A stretch of 28,843 bases of DNA from a virus: the IMG/VR virus record IMGVR_UViG_3300025138_012132, positions 1 through 28,843 of that record; one strand, 5' to 3'. Each line of letters starts with the position of its first letter. Positions within the stretch are counted from its first letter, which is position 1. Below are positions 6,602 through 12,482 of this stretch, one piece after another. The position numbers and the translations under genes are program-made. A model generated the notes under the pieces. It was not told the origin of the DNA. It ran no database searches and worked only from the letters and a program-made list of their open reading frames with translations.

Positions 6602-6956
6602 TGCAGTTATCGTCAAACCCTATGAGTCAGAAGAGACTACTTATGGTAATATTATTGTCCCTGATTTAGGGAAAGAAAAAAACGAATTTGGTGAAGTAAT
6701 AGCAGTAGGACCAGGAAAACCCACTATTACGGGAGAAATTATATCTACAACAATTAAAGTTGGAGATAAAGTTGTTTTACCAACAATGGGTTTTACTAAA
6801 CTTCCATATAATGGAGAGGAATACTATGTAGGTCCCGAAAATCAAATATTGGCTAAAGTAAATAAAAAAAGCGACCTTAATGAAGTGTTAAGTGATACTT
6901 TACAAAATATAAGTACAGAAGAAATTAATAATTTAAAAGATATATCAAATGAGTAA
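6579..6956 (+). CDS. groES: GroES-like co-chaperonin (Cpn10)
   Basis: This 125-residue protein follows the Cpn10 plan. The N-terminal strand is LFDAVIVKPY (about residues 5-14), followed by the mobile loop region TTYGNIIVPDLGKEKNEFGEVIAVGPG; IIVP replaces the bacterial GGIVL, which binds GroEL. The second half contains IKVGDKVVLPTMGFTKLPYNGEEYYVGPENQILAKV, matching the conserved Cpn10 C-terminal strands. About 30 extra residues rich in Asn, Glu and Ser follow, making it longer than host GroES (about 97 residues). T4 uses gp31 (111 residues) as a GroES substitute for folding its major capsid protein; this phage instead carries a GroEL as well. Its end overlaps the GroEL start by 8 bases. Confidence 0.9.
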   Translation: MELEALFDAVIVKPYESEETTYGNIIVPDLGKEKNEFGEVIAVGPGKPTITGEIISTTIKVGDKVVLPTMGFTKLPYNGEEYYVGPENQILAKVNKKSDLNEVLSDTLQNISTEEINNLKDISNE

Positions 6957-8574
6957 ACAAGTTATATTAGGTTCAAAAGCTAGAACTAACCTAGTTAAAG
7001 GAATAGATGTGTTAGCTAATGCTGTAGTATCTACTTTAGGCCCTAATGGGAGAAATGTAGTAATAGCTAATGATCAAGGTGCACCTCAATCAACAAAAGA
7101 TGGTGTTACTGTTGCAAAATCAATCTCATTATCAGACCCAGAACAAGAGTTAGGGGTACAATTAGTAAAACAAGCAGCAATTAAAACAGCAGAAAAAGCA
7201 GGTGATGGAACAACTACATCTACTTTATTAGCTCGTGAAATGATTAAAGCAGGCTTAAATGCCCTAAATAATAATGAAAACGCTGTTCAAATTAAAAGAG
7301 ATATTGATTCTACAGTTAAAGATGTAGTTAATAATCTTAAAAATAAAATTGCAGAAGATATTTCAGGGGAAAAACAATTAGAACAAATTGCTACTATATC
7401 AGCAAATAATGACCCAGAAACTGGAAAGTTAATTGCTACTGCAATAGATAAAGTTGGAATGGAGGGAGTTGTTCATATTGAAGAATCAAAAACTGGAGAA
7501 ACCTATCTTGAAACTGTTGAAGGGTTACAATTTGATAGAGGTTATAAATCACCTTATTTTGTTACAGACAATAATTCAATGACTGCTACATTAGATAATC
7601 CTCTTATTCTTTTAGCAGATCAAAAATTAACACAGGTTAAAGAATTATTACCTATTTTAGAAAGTGTATCCTCACAAGCACGTTCACTTTTAATTATTGC
7701 AGAAGATATTGATAACGAAGCTTTAGCAACTCTTATCGTAAATAAAATGAGAGGTACAATGAAAGTAGTAGCAGTAAAAGCTCCTGATTTTGGTGATAGA
7801 AGAAAATTAGTTTTAGAGGATATAGCTATTACAACCGGAGGTCAAGTTTTTGATAAACAGAAAGGTATGAAACTTGATAAATTTAGTTGGGATTGGTTTG
7901 GTGAAGCTAGGACTGTTACAGTAGGAAAAGAACAAACTACAATTGTAGATGGTAAAGGTGAAATTGAACCTATAGAAGCACGTATAAAAGAATTACAAGG
8001 GCAAATAGATAAAGCGGCTACTCCCTTTGAAGTAGAAAAGTTACAAGAAAGATTAGCTAAGTTTGTAGGTGGAGTTGCTATTATTCATGTAGGTGGTAAT
8101 ACTGAAACTGAAATGAGAGAAAAGAAAGATAGAGTTGATGATGCCTTACATGCTACAAAAGCAGCTATAGAAGAAGGAATAGTACCTGGAGGAGGAACAG
8201 CATTATTATATGCATCATCAGGTATAGAAGCTAAATCAATAGGAGCAGATATTGTAGTAGAAGCATGTGCTAAACCGTTTAATCAAATTTTAGTTAATGC
8301 AGGGTTTGATAAAGTAAAAGGTCAAATTTTAGCTGATAATTTAGTTAATTCGGGTAATGATACATGGGCTGGGTTTAATATCAAAACAGAAAAAACAGTT
8401 GACATGAAAAAATCAGGTATTATTGATCCTACTAAAGTAGTAAGATTAGCCCTTGAAAATGCAGCTTCTGTTGCTGGTACAGTTTTATTAACTGAATGTA
8501 CCGTTGTAAATGAAATTGAAGAAAAAAATAATAACCAACCTCAATTAGACCCATCAATGATGGGGATGATGTAA
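6949..8574 (+). CDS. groEL: GroEL-type chaperonin (Cpn60)
   Basis: This 541-residue protein is essentially full length (E. coli GroEL has 548). Key sites are present: TLGPNGRNVVI (about 29-39), the ATP-site DGVTVAK (D51) and GDGTTT (85-90), the apical-equatorial segment VKAPDFGDRRK, RVDDALHAT with the hydrolytic Asp (about 395-403), and GGGTALL (414-420). The protein ends with a short Met/Gly tail (PSMMGMM), reminiscent of the GGM tail of bacterial chaperonins. It would form a 14-subunit folding chamber with the adjacent GroES-like protein, probably for phage structural proteins. Chaperonins are uncommon in T4-like phages, most of which borrow the host GroEL. The equatorial sequence departs from bacterial consensus at many positions, so this looks like an established viral lineage, not a recent host copy. 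Confidence 0.96.
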   Translation: MSKQVILGSKARTNLVKGIDVLANAVVSTLGPNGRNVVIANDQGAPQSTKDGVTVAKSISLSDPEQELGVQLVKQAAIKTAEKAGDGTTTSTLLAREMIKAGLNALNNNENAVQIKRDIDSTVKDVVNNLKNKIAEDISGEKQLEQIATISANNDPETGKLIATAIDKVGMEGVVHIEESKTGETYLETVEGLQFDRGYKSPYFVTDNNSMTATLDNPLILLADQKLTQVKELLPILESVSSQARSLLIIAEDIDNEALATLIVNKMRGTMKVVAVKAPDFGDRRKLVLEDIAITTGGQVFDKQKGMKLDKFSWDWFGEARTVTVGKEQTTIVDGKGEIEPIEARIKELQGQIDKAATPFEVEKLQERLAKFVGGVAIIHVGGNTETEMREKKDRVDDALHATKAAIEEGIVPGGGTALLYASSGIEAKSIGADIVVEACAKPFNQILVNAGFDKVKGQILADNLVNSGNDTWAGFNIKTEKTVDMKKSGIIDPTKVVRLALENAASVAGTVLLTECTVVNEIEEKNNNQPQLDPSMMGMM

Positions 8575-8598
8575 ATTAATAAATAAATAAAAAAAAAA

Positions 8599-8766
8599 AT
8601 GACAAAACAAGAAATCTTTGAGAGCATTGAAGCGAATTTCAATATCTTAGCAACAGAAAATAGTGGGACTACAAAAACTAGTCAAGCAAAAGCTAGAAAA
8701 GCAGCACAAGCTATTAAACGAGTGATTACAGATTATAAAAAAGCATCTGTGGCCGAGTCAAAATAG
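8599..8766 (+). CDS. Hc1/histone-H1-like small basic protein (55 aa)
   Basis: A 55-residue gene behind a very A-rich leader (8575-8598, repeated AATAAATAAA then an A run). The N-terminal part is a probable helix, EIFESIEANFNILATEN. The C-terminal part is basic: TKTSQAKARKAAQAIKR, then DYKKASVAESK. This arrangement, a short acidic helix followed by 'T/SxxRARKAxxxIxxxxxxxRKxSVxxxK', resembles the small Hc1 (histone H1-like) proteins common in Bacteroidetes, which bind DNA without sequence specificity. It could help compact phage DNA or interact with the host nucleoid. The gene lies between groEL and a small unknown gene upstream of clamp loader 44. The family call is by pattern; a simple charged helical hairpin is the alternative. 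Confidence 0.72.
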   Translation: MTKQEIFESIEANFNILATENSGTTKTSQAKARKAAQAIKRVITDYKKASVAESK

Positions 8767-8767
8767 T

Positions 8768-8777
8768 TTCGTATATT
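8768..8777 (+). promoter_or_regulatory. TTCGTATATT element, copy 3 (touching a start codon)
   Basis: The third exact TTCGTATATT begins one base after the TAG of the Hc1-like gene and runs directly into the ATG at 8778. If it were a -7/-10 box, transcription would start inside the 90-residue gene, so it could serve only the clamp loader further on. If it is an RNA-level operator overlapping the ribosome-binding region, its position is ideal for translational repression. This copy argues against a simple promoter reading of the motif. Confidence 0.35.
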
Positions 8778-9050
8778 ATGGCTAAAATAAAAATTGAAGA
8801 AAAAAATATCCTAATCGCTAGGAGAGTACCTCCTGGCGATAAATGGAGATTAATTGCAAATGAACCAGATGGTCCTATACATAAAACTTTAACTGATGCT
8901 TTAGAAGCATATATGGTTAAAACAGGTTTTAAAGGTAGTTATAGATTAGAACCTCTAAAAGGAAGTTTATATGCAATTGATTCTACAGAAACAGAAGTTA
9001 TACCAGAACCAGAAAAAAAATATTCTATATATGGAGAATTTGGATCATAG
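8778..9050 (+). CDS. Unknown 90-residue protein upstream of clamp loader gp44
   Basis: This protein begins MAKIKIEEKNILIARRVPPGDKW and contains HKTLTDALEAYMVKTGFKG, followed by a strand-like YRLEPLKGSLYAID and an acidic Glu/Pro-rich linker (PEPEKK). It looks like a small alpha/beta cytoplasmic protein without signal peptide or membrane segment. I do not recognise a family. Its last 20 bases overlap the start of gene 44, so the two are probably translationally coupled. A role connected to the replication complex is possible from context only. Confidence 0.75.
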   Translation: MAKIKIEEKNILIARRVPPGDKWRLIANEPDGPIHKTLTDALEAYMVKTGFKGSYRLEPLKGSLYAIDSTETEVIPEPEKKYSIYGEFGS

Positions 9051-9951
9051 TTTATTAGTAGAAAAATATAGACCTAAAACATTAAATAATTATGTTGGTA
9101 ATGAAAACATAAAAAAGTCTATATCTGCATACTTAAACCAAAATGATATACAAAATTTTATATTTTATGGTCCTGCAGGAACTGGTAAAACAACATTAGC
9201 AAAGATTATTGTTAATAGTCTAGATTGTGACCATTTATATATTAATGCTTCAGATGAACGTGGTATTGAAACTATTAGAGATAAAGTTTCTAGTTTTGCA
9301 TCTGTTGCATCATTTAAACCGCTTAAAGTGGTTATTTTAGATGAAGCAGATTTTCTTACAATTCAAGCACAAGCTTCACTTAGGAATATAATTGAAACAT
9401 TTTCACGTACTACAAGATTTATTATGACTTGTAATTTTGTAGAACGTATTATTGATCCCTTACAATCTAGATGCCAAGTACTTAAAATTGTACCCCCAAC
9501 TAAAAAAGATGTTGCTAAACATTTAAATTGGATCTTACAACAAGAATCAATTGAACATAATATAAATGATTTAGCACCCTTAGTTAACCAATATTATCCT
9601 GATTTACGTAAATGTATTAATACTATACAATTATCTACTTTAGATAGTAAATTAAAATTAGATAAATCAATACTTATATCATCAAATTATATTGATAAAG
9701 TAATTAATGAATTATCTAAGGGTAATAAAGTATCATCATTTAATACTATACGTCAAATTATAGCAGATGCTAATGTAGATGATTTTGATGAATTATTTAG
9801 AGCATTATATGACCGTTCATCAGAATATTATAAAGATAAAGAAGGTACAGCTACAGCCGCAATAAATGAAGCCCAATATAAAGCAAATTTCCGTATTGAC
9901 AAGGAAATAAATATAATGTCATTAATTCAAATTTTAATAAAATATAAATAA
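9031..9951 (+). CDS. 44: Clamp loader large subunit gp44 (AAA+ ATPase)
   Basis: This 306-residue AAA+ protein matches T4 gp44 (319 residues). Walker A is GPAGTGKTT (about residues 47-55) and Walker B is VILDEAD (101-107). Sensor 1 lies at FIMTCNF (130-136) and the SRC arginine-finger motif at S146-R147-C148. The N-terminal LVEKYRPKTLNNYVG is the canonical clamp-loader opening. It would assemble with gp62 to load the gp45 ring onto primed DNA using ATP. I start at the ATG at 9031, directly before the conserved YRP region; the longer frame from 8971 would overlap the previous gene by 80 bases. It is followed 7 bases later by a small unknown gene and then gene 62. Confidence 0.95.
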   Translation: MENLDHSLLVEKYRPKTLNNYVGNENIKKSISAYLNQNDIQNFIFYGPAGTGKTTLAKIIVNSLDCDHLYINASDERGIETIRDKVSSFASVASFKPLKVVILDEADFLTIQAQASLRNIIETFSRTTRFIMTCNFVERIIDPLQSRCQVLKIVPPTKKDVAKHLNWILQQESIEHNINDLAPLVNQYYPDLRKCINTIQLSTLDSKLKLDKSILISSNYIDKVINELSKGNKVSSFNTIRQIIADANVDDFDELFRALYDRSSEYYKDKEGTATAAINEAQYKANFRIDKEINIMSLIQILIKYK

Positions 9952-9958
9952 TTAAACT

Positions 9959-10201
9959 ATGGAACAACCAGTTCAACAACCTCAAATTGACCTAAAAAAT
10001 ACTACGGAAGTAAAAAATTTTAATGGTGGATCAATTTTTCAACAAGGAGTAATTTTACGTAGAGTATCTCGTTTTGTAACAGGAACAGATGAAGATGCTT
10101 TATTACCTATCCCCGTATTTTATGATCCTGAAACTAAAAAAGTATTAAAGGATTCAGTACCTAAAGATTTAAGAGAAGAATTAAAGGATGAATTGTGTTA
10201 A
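9959..10201 (+). CDS. Unknown 80-residue protein between gp44 and gp62
   Basis: The product is 80 residues: an N-terminal Gln/Pro-rich stretch (EQPVQQPQ), then NFNGGSIFQQGVILRRVSRFVTG, LLPIPVFYDPETKKVL and an acidic helical tail (DLREELKDEL). It reads as a small beta-rich domain with charged ends. It is not recognisable as any T4 protein. In T4, gene 62 follows 44 directly, so a gene at this point is an insertion relative to T4. Its end overlaps the gp62 start by 14 bases. It could be an accessory factor of the clamp loader, but nothing in the sequence proves this. Confidence 0.74.
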   Translation: MEQPVQQPQIDLKNTTEVKNFNGGSIFQQGVILRRVSRFVTGTDEDALLPIPVFYDPETKKVLKDSVPKDLREELKDELC

Positions 10202-10607
10202 TATATTTGATTGGTTAAAAGCAATTAATACTACCAAACCTCCCGTTGAGTCATTTACTGATAAAGATTGGGAGGTTTGGAATAGTTACATGATTCATAG
10301 ATTTTTATCCATGGACCACTCCAATATTGAATTAATTAATGAAATCCAGGAGATACCCCCTCAGGATAAAAAGAAAATATATTCTATATACAAAGAATTT
10401 ATTCCTAAAAATAGTAAATGGAATAAATATATTAAATCTAAGGTAAAACAACCTAATAAAGACTTAGTAGGCCATATTAAAGATTATTTTGAATGTTCAA
10501 GTAAAGAAGCAAAAGATTACATTATTTTGTTGGATACCCCAGAAATTAATCGTATATTAAATGGTAGAGGATTAAATAAAAAAGAAATAAAACCCTTATT
10601 AAAATGA
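10188..10607 (+). CDS. 62: Clamp loader small subunit gp62
   Basis: This 139-residue protein has the gp62 hallmark of cyanophage and T4-like clamp-loader small subunits: an N-terminal FDWLKAINTTK, then WEVWNSYMIHRFLSMDHSNI (about residues 29-48), corresponding to the 'Y-x-I-N-R-F/A-L-S' signature. The C-terminal part (YFECSSKEAKDYIILL, then NGRGLNKKEIK) is helical and lysine-rich. It is shorter than T4 gp62 (187 residues), as in marine relatives. It would bridge the four gp44 subunits. The position right after 44 (one small gene between) supports the call. The sequence is divergent and the call rests mostly on context plus the one signature. Its TGA overlaps the next ATG. Confidence 0.82.
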   Translation: MNCVNIFDWLKAINTTKPPVESFTDKDWEVWNSYMIHRFLSMDHSNIELINEIQEIPPQDKKKIYSIYKEFIPKNSKWNKYIKSKVKQPNKDLVGHIKDYFECSSKEAKDYIILLDTPEINRILNGRGLNKKEIKPLLK

Positions 10608-10828
10608 AAAAATTAGTAGATATGTTAAGAACATCTGCACAAGCAGATAAAGCAAAAGCATTATTATCACTTGAATTATTAGGTAACAAAGCAGTTGGTA
10701 TCGGAGATCACTCCACAGGAGATTTTTATAAAAATGCTGAAGAAGCACTTGTTATGTTAGTAGATGCTGACGATAGGTTAGAAGCATTAGAAAAGTATTT
10801 TGATTCCAAAGGACAAATTAATGGGTGA
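10604..10828 (+). CDS. Unknown 74-residue protein
   Basis: A small, mostly helical protein beginning MKKLVDMLRTSAQADKAKALL, with a Gly-rich middle (GNKAVGIGDHSTGDFYKN) and ending in the helix EALVMLVDADDRLEALEKYF. The 'DADDRLEALEKYF' ending is reminiscent of small proteins near replication genes of marine T4-like phages, but no function is known to me. The start overlaps the gp62 stop (ATGA) and its end overlaps the next gene by 8 bases, so it belongs to the same translationally coupled string. In T4 the translational repressor regA follows 62; this protein is shorter than RegA (122 residues) and I see no RegA similarity. Confidence 0.72.
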   Translation: MKKLVDMLRTSAQADKAKALLSLELLGNKAVGIGDHSTGDFYKNAEEALVMLVDADDRLEALEKYFDSKGQING

Positions 10829-11264
10829 TTCAATTAAAAAATATTTTACAGATATGAGTGATAGAGAAATTATGAACGCTAAGAATCCAAGTAAAAAAAT
10901 TCAAGAATTTATGGATGATGAAACAAACCAAATCATAACTATTTTTGAAGAAGAATACCCAGAATTATCTAACGAATTCCAAATTATACAAAATGAAATG
11001 TATGAGATGTTTGCTCGTAAACATATGGATTATGGGTTAAATAATATTGCTTTAGGCGGGGATATCGTTAATAACAGCGATGACAAAAAATTCTCACTAA
11101 CTGGGTTATGTATTAGATTAACTGATAAAATATCACGTTTAAAAAACCTATTAATTAATGGTAGATCATTTGTTGAAGGTGAGGGTATGCAGGATACATT
11201 TATTGATATCGCCAATTATGGCATAATCGGTCTTTTAGTAGGCCGTAATAAATGGAAAAAATAG
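10821..11264 (+). CDS. DUF1599/Nmad1-like protein
   Basis: This 147-residue protein starts at the ATG at 10821; a TTG-started frame 21 bases upstream overlaps the previous gene more and adds only seven residues. The core reads NEMYEMFARKHMDYGLNNI, later LCIRLTDKISRLKNLL, and finally MQDTFIDIANYGIIGLLVGR. This is the pattern of the DUF1599 family (now called nucleotide modification associated domain 1), an all-alpha family related in layout to MazG-type NTP pyrophosphatases and common in phages. A nucleotide-pool or DNA-modification role is the usual inference; the reaction is not established. The next gene's TTG starts one base after the TAG. Confidence 0.76.
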   Translation: MGDSIKKYFTDMSDREIMNAKNPSKKIQEFMDDETNQIITIFEEEYPELSNEFQIIQNEMYEMFARKHMDYGLNNIALGGDIVNNSDDKKFSLTGLCIRLTDKISRLKNLLINGRSFVEGEGMQDTFIDIANYGIIGLLVGRNKWKK

Positions 11265-11265
11265 T

Positions 11266-12240
11266 TTGGCTAAAAAACTTCCAAAAATTATAAAGGAGAT
11301 TAGAAATAATCCACCTAAACCAATTAATTTTGCTTATCAAAAGAATATATCATATTCTCAAATGTCTATCTTTAGGAGTTGTGCTTATAGATGGAAATTA
11401 CAATATAAGGATAAAATTAAAAGGTTTAATTCCTCAATTCATACGGTATTTGGGACTGCTATACATGAAGTAATGCAACATTATTTAGATGTCATGTACG
11501 AAAAATCAGCAGCATCAGCCGATAGGGAAATAGATATGGAAGAATATTTCCAAGATAAATTTATATCTGAATACCAATCCCAATATAAATCTAATAATAA
11601 TGAACATTTCTCTTCAGCTGAAGAAATGAGAGAATTTTTTGAGGATGGAGTTGCTATATTAGAATGGTTTAAGAAAAAACGTAGTAGGTATTTTAGTAAA
11701 AAAGGTACATATTTAGTAGGTTGTGAGATACCAATCGTTATTGCACCAAATAAAATGTTAAATAACGTATTATATATGGGGTATCTTGATGTTGTCACAT
11801 ACCATGAAGAAACTGAGACATTTAAGATAATCGATATAAAAACAAGTACTAAGGGGTGGAATTCTTATGATAAAAAGAATGAAGATAAACATTTTCAATT
11901 AATATTATATAAAAAATTCTTTTCTGAACAGTATGGAATACCCTTAGATAAAATTGAAATTGAATTTTTAATTGTAAAAAGAAAAGTGTTAGATTGGGAT
12001 GATGAAAAAATAATGTCCCCGCATCAAGCATACAGAGTACAACAGTTTGTACCACCAAGTGGTAAAATAAAAATAAATAGAGCTAGCAATGCTGTAAAAG
12101 ATTTTATAACAGAATGTTTTAGTTCAAGTGGGAAAATTAAAGAAATAGATTACTTAAAATCACCTTCTAAATGGAATTGTACATTTTGTCCCTATGGAGA
12201 AGATAAAGAATTATGTGGGGCAAAGGCGCATTTTGAATAA
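11266..12240 (+). CDS. PD-(D/E)XK nuclease, Cas4/RecB-like, with probable Fe-S cysteines
   Basis: This 324-residue protein has the RecB/Cas4-type exonuclease plan. SYSQMSIFRSCAYRWKLQY (C39) comes first, then FGTAIHEVMQHYL (H67), GYLDVV (D175) and the catalytic IIDIKTS (D190, K192). Near the end is WNCTFCPYGEDKELC (C305, C308, C317). One N-terminal and three C-terminal cysteines are the arrangement that holds a 4Fe-4S cluster in Cas4 and AddB nucleases. It would degrade or process single-stranded DNA ends during recombination or replication. The start is a TTG at 11266, one base after the preceding stop; the next ATG in frame (codon 33) would cut into the conserved N-terminal motif. It closes the replication region. 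Confidence 0.87.
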   Translation: MAKKLPKIIKEIRNNPPKPINFAYQKNISYSQMSIFRSCAYRWKLQYKDKIKRFNSSIHTVFGTAIHEVMQHYLDVMYEKSAASADREIDMEEYFQDKFISEYQSQYKSNNNEHFSSAEEMREFFEDGVAILEWFKKKRSRYFSKKGTYLVGCEIPIVIAPNKMLNNVLYMGYLDVVTYHEETETFKIIDIKTSTKGWNSYDKKNEDKHFQLILYKKFFSEQYGIPLDKIEIEFLIVKRKVLDWDDEKIMSPHQAYRVQQFVPPSGKIKINRASNAVKDFITECFSSSGKIKEIDYLKSPSKWNCTFCPYGEDKELCGAKAHFE

Positions 12241-12246
12241 TACTTA

Positions 12247-12259
12247 TATATGTATAATA
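12247..12259 (+). promoter_or_regulatory. TATATGTATAATA promoter-like element, copy 2
   Basis: A second exact copy of the 13-mer at 5696-5708 lies in the 41-base gap after the nuclease gene, with its TATAAT at 12253-12258, about 24 bases before the ATG at 12282. The spacing suits a promoter giving a leader of roughly 15 bases. No clear -35 box is visible. It is the only recognisable promoter-like site before the long glycan island, where genes then run with almost no gaps. Confidence 0.5.
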
Positions 12260-12281
12260 AATGTTTTAATTAATAAAGACT

Positions 12282-12482
12282 ATGACAAATAAAAAACCAA
12301 TGACACTAACGAGTGTCAAAGTCAAAAGCGATTTATTCGAGAATTTTAAAATTGAATGTGTAAAACGTAAATTTTCCTTCCAAAAACTTGCTGACCGTAG
12401 CTTATTTTTGTATCTTACAGATGAAGATTTCCGAAAACAAATTACTAATCAAATTAATCTCGAAATAAAGGGCGATGAATAA
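12282..12482 (+). CDS. Small ribbon-helix-helix-like protein (66 aa), putative regulator
   Basis: This 66-residue protein has a short strand (TLTSVKVKSDLFENFKIEC) followed by two helices (KRKFSFQKLADRSLFLYL, then DEDFRKQITNQ). Strand, helix, helix with a 'KVxxDLFxxFK' opening is the layout of ribbon-helix-helix DNA-binding proteins (Arc/MetJ/CopG), which act as dimers. Related small proteins are common in marine T4-like phages, but their targets are unknown. It sits directly after the TATATGTATAATA element and its stop overlaps the first glycosyltransferase gene by 8 bases, so it could regulate the island or itself. Its codon use is less AT-biased than the next genes. Confidence 0.62.
   Translation: MTNKKPMTLTSVKVKSDLFENFKIECVKRKFSFQKLADRSLFLYLTDEDFRKQITNQINLEIKGDE

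Noticed and set aside
6949-8574. Window as bacterial chromosome because of GroEL/GroES and LPS-type genes
   Set aside because: The T4-type gp43, gp44, gp45 and gp62 set, one-strand compact layout and small unknown genes are phage features.
10551-10559. Further CGTATATT strings (10551, 19205, 24840, 27814) as copies of the intergenic element
   Set aside because: They lie inside genes and encode ordinary Arg-Ile/Tyr-Ile pairs; they also lack the leading TT of the intergenic copies.
10604-10828. 74-aa gene as RegA
   Set aside because: Position after gp62 fits T4 regA, but the protein is too short (RegA is about 122 aa) and no similarity could be recognised.
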